From: Helicobacteraceae bacterium
GTDB lineage: Bacteria; Campylobacterota; Campylobacteria; Campylobacterales; Sulfurimonadaceae
Reading direction: 5' to 3'
DNA length: 21,598 nt
Assembly: GCA_027061425.1 (NCBI GenBank)
Contig: JALSUN010000208.1
Location: 1-21,598, forward strand
Shown here piece after piece: positions 12,717-20,475 of the stretch. Under the pieces are notes generated by a model. The model was given only the letters and a program-made list of their open reading frames with translations, had not been told where the DNA came from and did no database searches. The stretch's first letter is position 1. Every line of letters starts with the position of its first letter. Both the position numbers and the translations under genes were made by a program.

Positions 12717-14141
12717 TTACAACCGTTCACCATTTTTTATGCCATAACGCTTTAAGATCATCTTCTCTACGGCTAACGCCTTCTCTCTGTCTATCGCGAT
12801 TTTAACACCCTCTTCATCTTCAAGCACCAGATATTTACCATTAAAGGCGTGTAAAATTTTAAGAAACTCTTTAAAATCTCTATATTTTCGGCCATCTATT
12901 TTGTCGACCAACCATAATGAAAAGCCATGATCGCCTCTATTGGACTCGGATGCCAGCACCTTTAAAAGCACAACCGCTTCTGTCTGTTTGTTCGTTGACC
13001 ACTTCCCCGCCATAGTCCGCAGACCAAGCAGTGATGACTTGGAGTGCATCAGCAGGTTTCGACTGAGAGGACTAAAGACATATCCTCCATAAATCACATA
13101 CTTGGGCGCTTGATCATAGGTAAGTGTGTTTACAAGTAGATGATCATCGGCGATATTGCTCAACCTCACCTCAACATCTCGTACTTTACCCCGTCTGAGC
13201 AGTGTAAAGACGACCTTCTCTCCTATCTGTTTTTGGTCCACGTAGTAACGGTATGAGGTGTACTGATGTTCTCTAAACATCACCGTACCATCATTTTCTA
13301 TGTTGTGCCCATCTATAGCCAAAAGGACATCACCCTTTTTAAGATGGTTAAAACAGGGAGAGCGCTCCGACATGTCGATAAGCAGGACACCACTTTGTGC
13401 ATCTTGCATCTTGTAGAGACCACGCAATGCTTTGTTCGCCATCATCTCTGTAGCGATGCCTAGATGTGCAAAACCATCATAGTGCCCATCTTCTACATCT
13501 TTTAAAAAGTGTTTGACCACACCAACAGGCACCAAGTAACCAATACTCTGAGACTTAGGGATCTGCTGCATCACAACACCTACGATCTTCCCTGCGCTTA
13601 ACGCCGGTCCTCCACTGCTGCCCGGGTTGATAGCCGCATCGATCTGTATGGAGAGAAAAATCTCTTTTGAGTGGACATAACGGTTATGCTCTATGCGAGA
13701 GACCACCCCCGTACTCACGCTCAGACTATTACCCCCGCGAGGAAAACCATAAACTGTCACCTCTTGCTGCACCTCAGGCAGACCGTCAAACTCCAAAGGT
13801 GTAACACCCTCATAAAAAGCAGGGTCATCTACTTTTAAAAGTGCCAGGTCAGACTGATGGGAGATGTACTCTACATGAGCTTCATAACGTTTTGTCTCCC
13901 CATAACGCTTCACTTCTATAAAAGTTTCATTGGCTACAACATGGGCATTGGTCAAGATGCGGTGACCGGAGATAATCGCGCCAGAGGCGTGAGAGCGTCG
14001 TAGACTGCTGTTCCATGGGGTGTTGTAGTTGGGGATTTTGGAGACAGTAAAGATCTTAACGATGGCACTCTTAATCTGTTCGTCACCCAGAAGGGATAAG
14101 GAGAAAAATGTCGCGATGAGTAGAAATTTTACTACTTTCAT
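12717..14141 (-). CDS. Exported Deg/HtrA-type serine protease with two PDZ-like domains (plant Deg9-like)
   Basis: The protein has 474 residues. A signal peptide (MKVVKFLLIATFFSLSLLG) sends it to the periplasm. A trypsin-like domain follows with the complete triad: His67 in RILTNAHVV, Asp98 in SDLALLKVD and Ser176 in NPGSSGGPA. A PDZ domain spans about 222-330 ('GVLLIDMSERSPCFNHLKKG'). The C-terminal 345-474 ('YGGYVFSPLSRNLL', 'VVLLKVLASESNRGD', 'YLVLEDEEGVKIAI') looks like the second PDZ of plant organellar Deg2/Deg9-type proteases rather than of DegP. It should degrade or refold damaged envelope proteins. AAAGG lies 7 nt before the ATG. It follows the STAS gene by 32 bp. Parts of its 3' end are duplicated at 10820-11177. 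Confidence 0.88.
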   Translation of the reverse strand: MKVVKFLLIATFFSLSLLGDEQIKSAIVKIFTVSKIPNYNTPWNSSLRRSHASGAIISGHRILTNAHVVANETFIEVKRYGETKRYEAHVEYISHQSDLALLKVDDPAFYEGVTPLEFDGLPEVQQEVTVYGFPRGGNSLSVSTGVVSRIEHNRYVHSKEIFLSIQIDAAINPGSSGGPALSAGKIVGVVMQQIPKSQSIGYLVPVGVVKHFLKDVEDGHYDGFAHLGIATEMMANKALRGLYKMQDAQSGVLLIDMSERSPCFNHLKKGDVLLAIDGHNIENDGTVMFREHQYTSYRYYVDQKQIGEKVVFTLLRRGKVRDVEVRLSNIADDHLLVNTLTYDQAPKYVIYGGYVFSPLSRNLLMHSKSSLLGLRTMAGKWSTNKQTEAVVLLKVLASESNRGDHGFSLWLVDKIDGRKYRDFKEFLKILHAFNGKYLVLEDEEGVKIAIDREKALAVEKMILKRYGIKNGERL

Positions 14142-14173
14142 AAGGAAGCCTTTAAAGGGTACAGTTTATAGTT

Positions 14174-14536
14174 CTAACTACACATCCATGTTTTTGCATC
14201 ATCAAGGTTTTTATACTCAAATGTTGCAATTTCTGCATTTATAAAATGGTTGGCTATCTTGGCGGTGAAGTCTAAAATGGTCGCATTAGAAACTAATGCC
14301 ACCTTCTCTATATGTTTTTGATGGTCATTTACAAAACGTATGTGACTGATAAAAGCTGAAAAGTCTTCCCAACCAGGAAAGGTCTCTGTATAGATGATGA
14401 GACCTTTCAGGTCACCATGTTCTGCGATATAAGGGTCTATCATCTCCGCTACTTTTGCAAAATCATCTGCATGTAGAGTGGCACTTGGACTCAGTATTAC
14501 GATCGCTTCTTTATTGTCAAATTCTATGTTTATCAT
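14174..14536 (-). CDS. SpoIIAA-like STAS/SEC14-domain protein
   Basis: This is a cytosolic protein of 120 residues. The alternation 'MINIEFDNKEAIVILSPSATL', 'DLKGLIIYTETFPGWEDFSAFISHI' and 'KVALVSNATILDFTAKIANHF' followed by 'IATFEYKNLDDAKTWM' is typical of the SpoIIAA-like (STAS/SEC14) family, often seen next to membrane or stress genes in marine bacteria. Its role is unknown; lipid or anti-sigma binding has been suggested for the fold. The ribosome site AAGGAT lies in the last codons of the upstream gene, 2 bp away, so the two are coupled. Confidence 0.8.
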   Translation of the reverse strand: MINIEFDNKEAIVILSPSATLHADDFAKVAEMIDPYIAEHGDLKGLIIYTETFPGWEDFSAFISHIRFVNDHQKHIEKVALVSNATILDFTAKIANHFINAEIATFEYKNLDDAKTWMCS

Positions 14537-14538
14537 TT

Positions 14539-14868
14539 TTAATCCTTATATATTTGATTCAAATATTTAAATTTATACTGTAAGTCACCTTTGTATTTAG
14601 AGTAACTGTTAAACTCTTTCAAAAAAGTCTCCTTTTCAAACAAAAACATAACTGCAGATGAGGCAACAGCATTACCTACGCTATTTGTTTCATATACATT
14701 GCGATTTAAATTCGAACCATATCGCCCAGTATATACAAATATTTTTGGTTTGATGTTATAGTTATAGCCATAATCATAAAACTTATTCAATGGATAAGAC
14801 GAACTGTTATTTTCTACAGCAAATACAGAAAGTGATAAATAAAAAGCAATATATAATTTAATAAGCAT
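14539..14868 (-). CDS. Small exported protein of unknown function
   Basis: This 109-residue protein has an N-terminal signal peptide (LIKLYIAFYLSLSVFA) followed by a tyrosine- and asparagine-rich mature part ('YDYGYNYNIKPKIFVYTGRYGSNLN'). AAGG lies 9 nt before the ATG. There is no lipobox and no known motif. The DNA is more AT-rich than the recycling genes upstream, which suggests a different origin or weak codon selection. It starts 46 bp after the murU stop and is followed after 2 bp by the STAS gene. Function unknown. Confidence 0.7.
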   Translation of the reverse strand: MLIKLYIAFYLSLSVFAVENNSSSYPLNKFYDYGYNYNIKPKIFVYTGRYGSNLNRNVYETNSVGNAVASSAVMFLFEKETFLKEFNSYSKYKGDLQYKFKYLNQIYKD

Positions 14869-14914
14869 ATATATTCTACCTTATATTAAATTTAAACTAA
14901 CATTTTATCATATT

Positions 14915-15577
14915 TTATGCTCTTATGCTATTCACGTCAGCTAAGCGTTCAGGTGTGCCAATATCACGCCATTCGCCGTTGTAGTATTTTCCACCAACTT
15001 TACCTAAAATTATCGTCTCACGCAATAGAGGTGCTAAAGGTGCTGTTCCGTAAGTGAGTGATTCAAATAGTTTTGGACTGTAATAACCAATCCCAGAAAA
15101 AGTATATTTAACTTCACCCTCGTTTTGAATACCGTTCTCATCAAGCGAGAAGTCACCTTTGGTATTATGCTCTGGATTGTCAACTAAAATAAGATATGCC
15201 AAATGATCTTTAAGATCAAACTGACTGTCAAATTCATAATCACACCAGACATCGCCATTGACAACTAGAAATGGTTCATCACCTAAGAGTGGTAATGCTT
15301 TTACTATGCCACCTGCACTCTCTAATGCCCCCTCTTCCTGCTCATCTGAGTAGCGTATCTTTATGCCCCACTTGGAGCCATCTCCAAGTGCTTCGGGGAT
15401 CATATAGCCTAAGTGTGCGATGTTGATGATGATCTCTTCAAACCCTGCCTTAGCCAGTTTTTCTATATGGTAAACGATAAGAGGTTTACCTGCCACCTCT
15501 AAAAGTGGCTTGGGCGTGTGGTTGGTCAAAGGACGCATACGATTGCCCAGACCTGCTGCCAAGATCATCGCTTTCAT
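14915..15577 (-). CDS. murU: N-acetylmuramate-1-phosphate uridylyltransferase
   Basis: The protein has 220 residues, the length of Pseudomonas MurU. It opens with the sugar-nucleotidyltransferase signature 'MKAMILAAGLGNRMRPLT' and 'TPKPLLEVAGKPL', and has 'VVNGDVWCD' with metal-binding Asp109. MurU joins MurNAc-1-phosphate and UTP to give UDP-MurNAc, which feeds back into peptidoglycan precursor synthesis and bypasses MurA/MurB. The four-base ATGA overlap with amgK and the operon context favour MurU over mannose- or glucose-1-phosphate transferases, which share the fold. AAGGTG lies 8 nt upstream, within amgK. Confidence 0.9.
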   Translation of the reverse strand: MKAMILAAGLGNRMRPLTNHTPKPLLEVAGKPLIVYHIEKLAKAGFEEIIINIAHLGYMIPEALGDGSKWGIKIRYSDEQEEGALESAGGIVKALPLLGDEPFLVVNGDVWCDYEFDSQFDLKDHLAYLILVDNPEHNTKGDFSLDENGIQNEGEVKYTFSGIGYYSPKLFESLTYGTAPLAPLLRETIILGKVGGKYYNGEWRDIGTPERLADVNSIRA

Positions 15578-16518
15578 GGAAGGGTCACCTTAGACAACAG
15601 CTCATAAAGCGCTCTGGTCTCTGGGTATTGAGAGGAGACATCAAGGGTATATTTCAGCGTCAGGGGAAGGTCTTTTAAGTACCCCTCTTTTCCATCTCTA
15701 AGATACAGTCTAGAAAAGATGCCCAAGACCTTGATATGTCGTTGTAAGCCCATAAAGTCAAACCAGCGCATAAAGGTTTTGTTGTCTACGTCTGGCGCAA
15801 CGATGTCTCTAAAGGCTAAGACCAACTGTACTACCATCTCTTGAGGCAGTTCTATATAGAGATCACGAAGCAGTGAGACCAGATCATAAGTGACACTCCC
15901 TCTCATAGCATCTTGATAGTCTATGACTCCTAAAACACCATCTTCACGTACCATGATGTTACGAGAGTGAAAGTCTCTATGCACGAAGTAGCCTTGTGGC
16001 TGTTTTAAGACCTCCGCACTAATGCTCTCTAAACTTTTAGAGATGACCTCACGCGCGTCGATACTTAGTTCCATGTCGACATACTGCTCTAAAAACCACT
16101 CCTGCATGAGCCCCATCTCAAACTCTAAAAACGCTTTATCGTACAGAGGTAGACCCGAAGCTTCTGCTTGTTGCATCTTCAAGATCTCTTCCAAAGCGAG
16201 AGAGTACATAGAGAGGTAGTTTGTAGGCACAATACCATCTAAAAAGGAGAGGCTTCCCAGATCTTCCAAGATAAGAAATCCTGCTTCTACATTTGAGGCC
16301 AAGATCTGAGGAACATGAACGCCTACAGAGAGTAGTCGTTTAGTCACATCTATAAAAGGTTCAAGCGATGACTTCTCTAAAGAGGCATCCATTAAGATCA
16401 CCGTTTGTTCTTTAAGACTCAGACGAAAATAGCGTCGAAAACTGGCGTCTGCCGAAGCAACCTCTATAGCGTAACTCTTAAATGCTGTTGTCACTAACCA
16501 CTTTTTAATCTCTTGCAT
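15574..16518 (-). CDS. amgK: N-acetylmuramate/N-acetylglucosamine anomeric kinase
   Basis: This 314-residue member of the aminoglycoside-phosphotransferase fold has 'ADASFRRYFRL' near the N-terminus, the catalytic loop 'YFVHRDFHSRNIMV' (Asp182, Asn187), the metal site 'GVIDYQDAMRG' (Asp200) and the AmgK-type 'FMGLQRHIKVLGIFSRLYLRDG'. AmgK phosphorylates the anomeric hydroxyl of MurNAc (and GlcNAc) and hands MurNAc-1-P to MurU. GGGAG lies 5 nt before the ATG, inside the end of anmK, which it overlaps by 14 bp; murU overlaps its own end by 4 bp. The pairing of the two genes is diagnostic of the AmgK/MurU recycling route. Confidence 0.92.
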   Translation of the reverse strand: MQEIKKWLVTTAFKSYAIEVASADASFRRYFRLSLKEQTVILMDASLEKSSLEPFIDVTKRLLSVGVHVPQILASNVEAGFLILEDLGSLSFLDGIVPTNYLSMYSLALEEILKMQQAEASGLPLYDKAFLEFEMGLMQEWFLEQYVDMELSIDAREVISKSLESISAEVLKQPQGYFVHRDFHSRNIMVREDGVLGVIDYQDAMRGSVTYDLVSLLRDLYIELPQEMVVQLVLAFRDIVAPDVDNKTFMRWFDFMGLQRHIKVLGIFSRLYLRDGKEGYLKDLPLTLKYTLDVSSQYPETRALYELLSKVTLP

Positions 16519-17620
16519 AAATACTCCCTAACACACCATCTCTACTTGCACCCGTAACACTGCTCAGTGCTACTGTCTCTCTATGCACCCGTTTATAAGC
16601 CAACCAGGCAAAAATCATCGCTTCCATCTGCTCACTACTGACATCTAAGGCATCCGTACTCTCTATGCATACCCCACTGTCCGCTTTTTGAAGTTGCTCC
16701 ATTAGGTAGACATTGTGAACACCACCGCCACAGACCAGAAGAAGTTCCACACCATAGCGTTTGACCTCACGCATGATCGACTCTACAGTTAAGGCCAGCA
16801 GTGTGGCTTGTACATTTTCTGAAGAGACCGCACGATGGCTTCGCAGGATTTTACCCAACCATAAAATGTTAAAAAGTTCTCGTCCTGTACTTTTAGGTGC
16901 TTTTTTAGAGAAGTAAGGTTCCGCAAGCAACTCTGCCAAAAGTGCTTTGTCTACCTTCCCTGCCTTCGCCCAAGTACCATCCTTGTCAAAAGCGACTTCT
17001 TGATGTTTTTGCACCCATATATCCATAAGAGCATTACCCGGTCCCGTGTCAAAACCTATGAGTTTTCTACCTAAAATAGAGAGGTTTGACATCCCCCCAA
17101 TGTTAAGAACCCCCACCATCTGCTCATGTTTTCCAAAAAGAAACTGATGAAAAACAGGAGCGAAAGGTGCCCCCTGCCCCCCTAGCGCGATATCTTTACT
17201 TCTAAAGTCACTCACCACATCAATGCCCGTTTTTGCACTGATAAGACTGGCATCACCCAACTGTAAGGTAAAAGGAAATGCCTCATCTGGTGCATGCCAA
17301 AGGGTCTGGCCATGAGAACCGATAGCCCGTATGCTAGAAGCTTCAAGATTTTCCTGTTTTAAGAGAGCATTAACAGCATCTGCAAAGACAAGCGCCAGTC
17401 TATGGTGCAAAACACCCACCTGTTTCAGAGTTGTTTCACCATCTATCATCAACATGATCTCATCTTTGAGTTGACGTTCAAAAGGAAAGGCGAGTGAAGC
17501 TACCAGACGGCACTGTTTGTTATCTATAGTACAGAGTGCCACATCCACCCCATCCATACTGGTACCTGACATCAAACCGATGTAGCGTTCACGTAGTCTT
17601 AAGACTGGTTTTTTGTTCAT
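16505..17620 (-). CDS. anmK: Anhydro-N-acetylmuramic acid kinase
   Basis: This 371-residue protein is full length for AnmK and has its signatures: 'IGLMSGTSMDGVDVAL' (15-30), 'IGSHGQTLWHAP', 'VVSDFRSKDIALGGQGAPF', 'GVLNIGGMSNLSIL' and 'GFDTGPGNALMD'. AnmK opens the anhydro ring of 1,6-anhydro-MurNAc and phosphorylates C6, giving MurNAc-6-phosphate. That product needs an etherase (MurQ) or a phosphatase (MupP) to go further, and neither is in this window. AGAGGA lies 6 nt before the ATG. It overlaps the symporter gene by 4 bp and amgK by 14 bp. Confidence 0.95.
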   Translation of the reverse strand: MNKKPVLRLRERYIGLMSGTSMDGVDVALCTIDNKQCRLVASLAFPFERQLKDEIMLMIDGETTLKQVGVLHHRLALVFADAVNALLKQENLEASSIRAIGSHGQTLWHAPDEAFPFTLQLGDASLISAKTGIDVVSDFRSKDIALGGQGAPFAPVFHQFLFGKHEQMVGVLNIGGMSNLSILGRKLIGFDTGPGNALMDIWVQKHQEVAFDKDGTWAKAGKVDKALLAELLAEPYFSKKAPKSTGRELFNILWLGKILRSHRAVSSENVQATLLALTVESIMREVKRYGVELLLVCGGGVHNVYLMEQLQKADSGVCIESTDALDVSSEQMEAMIFAWLAYKRVHRETVALSSVTGASRDGVLGSIYARD

Positions 17621-19152
17621 TTAACATCCTCTTTTTGAGTCCTTCCCATTTGGGCCACACCAAAAGCAACACCCGTTGCTATTAAGATCTGCCAAGCAAA
17701 TCCCAGTTTAAAATCTGTGACAACACCCAGTACATAGGGTTGTAAAAACAGAACTGTCAAAAACCCTGCCACTAAAGCCCATCGTACACTGCGCGCACTG
17801 CCTCGCGCAGTAAATATAGCGGAGAAGTAGACACCTAAAAGCCCAGAGTAGGCAAAAGCCATGACACCCAGAGCAAAACTAAGTAGTGAGATGTCACTAT
17901 AACGTTGCCAAAAATAACTCACCATCGCCATCACTGCCAAGAGCAAGGCAAATACCAAAACACCAATACGTGCTGCTTTTACAAAATGATAAGGGTCAAC
18001 CTTAGACTGTCTCTCTTTATAGGGTTTATAGAGGTCTTCTATGGCCACTGAAGACATGGCACCGAGCACAGAGTTTGTACTTGAAAGTGCGGCAGCAATA
18101 GCACCCACCGTCACCAGACCCCGTAGACCTTCTGGCATCTCATGAAGTATATAGTACATTAAAATGGTGATTTTTTCTCCAGCAAACTGCTGGTCAACAC
18201 TGCTTGTGATTTGAGAGAGTTCAGGATGGTTATAAAAAAGGTATAACAACAAACCGATAAAGAGGAAAATGAGCACAACAGGAATGGTCATCAAAACAGA
18301 ATATATAATCGCCCTTTCTCCCTCTTTTTCGTTTTTACAAGAGAGAAGACGTTGGGTCATATCTTGGTCAAGTCCATAAGCCGCAATGTTTAAAAGCAAC
18401 CACCCACTCAAAAGCGCCCACACACTAAAACTGTTGGCTGAAGAGAAGTCCCAACTAAAGTTAAACACCTTGAGTTTTTCATCGCTGTCCAAAACATTTA
18501 TAATGGTGCTAAAATCACTGTTAAGTGAGCTGTAGAGGTAAAATAGTACCACTAAAGCTGCTACGATGTAGGTCACCGCTTGTATAATGTCAGAGTAGAT
18601 AACCGATGTCACCCCACCAAAATAGGTATAGGCCAAGGCCCCTAAAACCAAGATGATGATGGCCAATGCAACATGGGGTGCAGAAACATCCATAAACAGT
18701 ATCATAGAGATGGCCAGTGCCCCGATGTAAAGACGTGCGCCACTTGCAAGCAGACGACCTACAAGAAACATGATCCCGGCATCTTTTTTAGCCTGAACCC
18801 CATAACGCACCTCTAAAAGCTCATAGACCGTCACCGCTTTTATGGCGTAAAAACGCGGTATAAGTACTTTCGCCACAAAAACAACCCCTAAAAATGCAGA
18901 GAGGTAAAACCCTAAAAAAGTCAGGTCATGTTTATAAGAAAACTCCGGTCCCCCTAAAAAAGTCGCTGCTGACTGTGTTGTCGCCAAAACTGAGATGGCC
19001 ACCGCCCACATCGGAACAGCATTCCCGCCGACAAAGTAGTCTCGTGAGTTTTTAATCTTGGTTTGTGAGAACCAGATAGAGGTGAGTACTAAAATAAAAA
19101 AGTAGGCACTAAAGATCACCCAGTCCACTGTAGTAAAACTCGACTCCATCAC
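17617..19152 (-). CDS. SSS-family sodium/solute symporter, predicted MurNAc-type substrate
   Basis: The protein has 511 residues with about 13 membrane segments and the sodium:solute symporter signatures: 'FFILVLTSIWF' and 'RDYFVGG' at the start, 'YTYFGGVTSVIYSDIIQAV', 'GLDQDMTQRLLSCKNEKEGERA' and 'SSTNSVLGAMSSVAIEDLY'. The first codons are GTG-ATG; either may be used, behind AGGGG. It lies 42 bp after namZ and overlaps anmK by 4 bp, so it is probably the importer of the amino sugar that NamZ releases. SSS proteins beside MurNAc-using kinases are known from Bacteroidota. The substrate is inferred from context, not from the sequence. Confidence 0.88.
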   Translation of the reverse strand: MMESSFTTVDWVIFSAYFFILVLTSIWFSQTKIKNSRDYFVGGNAVPMWAVAISVLATTQSAATFLGGPEFSYKHDLTFLGFYLSAFLGVVFVAKVLIPRFYAIKAVTVYELLEVRYGVQAKKDAGIMFLVGRLLASGARLYIGALAISMILFMDVSAPHVALAIIILVLGALAYTYFGGVTSVIYSDIIQAVTYIVAALVVLFYLYSSLNSDFSTIINVLDSDEKLKVFNFSWDFSSANSFSVWALLSGWLLLNIAAYGLDQDMTQRLLSCKNEKEGERAIIYSVLMTIPVVLIFLFIGLLLYLFYNHPELSQITSSVDQQFAGEKITILMYYILHEMPEGLRGLVTVGAIAAALSSTNSVLGAMSSVAIEDLYKPYKERQSKVDPYHFVKAARIGVLVFALLLAVMAMVSYFWQRYSDISLLSFALGVMAFAYSGLLGVYFSAIFTARGSARSVRWALVAGFLTVLFLQPYVLGVVTDFKLGFAWQILIATGVAFGVAQMGRTQKEDVK

Positions 19153-19194
19153 GCCCCTTTTCTTTTGCTCTATTTTATCGCAAGAAGCTAAGAG

Positions 19195-20349
19195 TTAAGG
19201 ATAAAGAAGATACTTTTGACGTATCTTCTTAAAGGTGTCTAGCCCAGCTTTCCAACTCTGCCTGATCTCCTGCTCACTTCGACCCGAGATAATCTGCTTT
19301 TTCAGTTGAGACGTACCCGCTAAATGGTCAAAAAAATTATTTTTTAAGAAGAATTGTTCTCTCTTGTCATCATTGTTATAAGCATCTAAAAGGTAGTGCA
19401 GATCAAGCTCTGGATGTGTACGAAGTTTCGCTGCAGAGACTTTACTCAAGTCTACACCATAACAGCGTTTACCCTGATGTTTAGGGTACTTCGCTCCCGC
19501 CATGGGTTTAGGTACAAATGAGAACTGTTTCGTTTTATAACGGGGTGCACCATAAAGCTGAAACTGCTTGTTCGTCCCTCTTCCAACAGAGATCTTGGTG
19601 CCCTCAAAGAGTGCCAGTGATGGGTAGAGCAAGATGGAGCGATCATTAGGCAGGTTTGGCGAAGGTTTTACAGGCAGGTGATACACCGTGCTATGAGTAT
19701 AGTTTTGTAGTTTTACAACATGCAAGTCAGCCTTGACACCACCCTTTAGCCATCCTTCACCATTGATCATCAAGGCATACTCACCGATGGTCATACCATA
19801 AAGTATGGGCACAGGGTGCAGTCCCACAAACGAACGTTCTTCTCTTTCAAGAACGGGACCATCAATACGGTTAGCATTGGGGTTAGGACGATCCAGCACT
19901 ATGACCTTTATATGGTTTTCAGCAGCAGCTTCCAAGATGTAGTGAAGTGTAGAGAGGTAGGTATAAAACCGTACACCCACATCTTGAATATCAAAAACGA
20001 TGACATTGATGTTTTTAAGGTCTGCAACCGTCGGTTTTTTATGCTTTCCATAGAGAGAGATGATCGGCAATCCGCTCTTAACATCTTTACCATCTTTCAC
20101 CTTCTCTCCCGCATCAGCATGACCTCTAAAGCCGTGTTCAGGTGCAAAGATCTGTTCTACCCTCACATTTTGTTCTTGCAGAAAATCAACAAGATGTTTA
20201 CTACCTATAAGTGAGGCTTGGTTTACTACAACAGCGACATTTTTGTCCTGAAGCATCGTTTTATAGCCATCAAATTGTGTGGCGCCAACGATTATGTGAG
20301 AAGCGAAAAGGGTGTTCAAAAAGATGTATGATAAGAATAGAAGTTTCAT
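19195..20349 (-). CDS. namZ: Exo-beta-N-acetylmuramidase (DUF1343)
   Basis: The protein has 384 residues with a signal peptide (MKLLFLSYIFLNTLFA), so it should act in the periplasm. DUF1343/NamZ landmarks are 'NQASLIGSKHLVDFL', 'APEHGFRGHADAGEKV' (69-84), 'FDIQDVGVRFYTYLSTLHY' (119-137), 'VIVLDRPNPN', 'HPVPILYGMTIGEYALMI', 'KPSPNLPN' and 'FEGTKISVGRGTN'. The Bacillus homologue YbbC removes MurNAc from the non-reducing end of peptidoglycan fragments. As first gene of the operon it would supply free MurNAc to the symporter and to AmgK. A TATAAT stands 28 nt before the ATG. Confidence 0.9.
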   Translation of the reverse strand: MKLLFLSYIFLNTLFASHIIVGATQFDGYKTMLQDKNVAVVVNQASLIGSKHLVDFLQEQNVRVEQIFAPEHGFRGHADAGEKVKDGKDVKSGLPIISLYGKHKKPTVADLKNINVIVFDIQDVGVRFYTYLSTLHYILEAAAENHIKVIVLDRPNPNANRIDGPVLEREERSFVGLHPVPILYGMTIGEYALMINGEGWLKGGVKADLHVVKLQNYTHSTVYHLPVKPSPNLPNDRSILLYPSLALFEGTKISVGRGTNKQFQLYGAPRYKTKQFSFVPKPMAGAKYPKHQGKRCYGVDLSKVSAAKLRTHPELDLHYLLDAYNNDDKREQFFLKNNFFDHLAGTSQLKKQIISGRSEQEIRQSWKAGLDTFKKIRQKYLLYP

Positions 20350-20376
20350 TAAGGTCTCTAGGTTTTAAAGTGACAT

Positions 20377-20382
20377 ATTATA
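20377..20382 (-). promoter_or_regulatory. Candidate -10 box of the namZ-murU operon
   Basis: The minus strand reads TATAAT, giving a leader of about 20 nt before namZ. It faces away from the EamA promoter in the same 126-bp intergenic region. The -35 region is not conserved. Confidence 0.5.
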
Positions 20383-20443
20383 GAACAATGAGCTTAGAAA
20401 GCTATTTTACTGCGACAGCATCTTGTAAGTCAAACTTTATAGC

Positions 20444-20449
20444 TATAAT
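20444..20449 (+). promoter_or_regulatory. Candidate -10 box of the EamA permease gene
   Basis: A perfect TATAAT, preceded by TTGTAA at 20423-20428 with a short 15-nt spacer, stands 26 nt before the ATG. Confidence 0.5.
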
Positions 20450-20475
20450 CACACCATTAATTCATAAGTGGTGTC

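Noticed and set aside
19816..20214. A plus-strand open frame of 132 codons inside namZ.
   Set aside because: It is antisense to a well-conserved gene and has no family resemblance, so it is a shadow frame.
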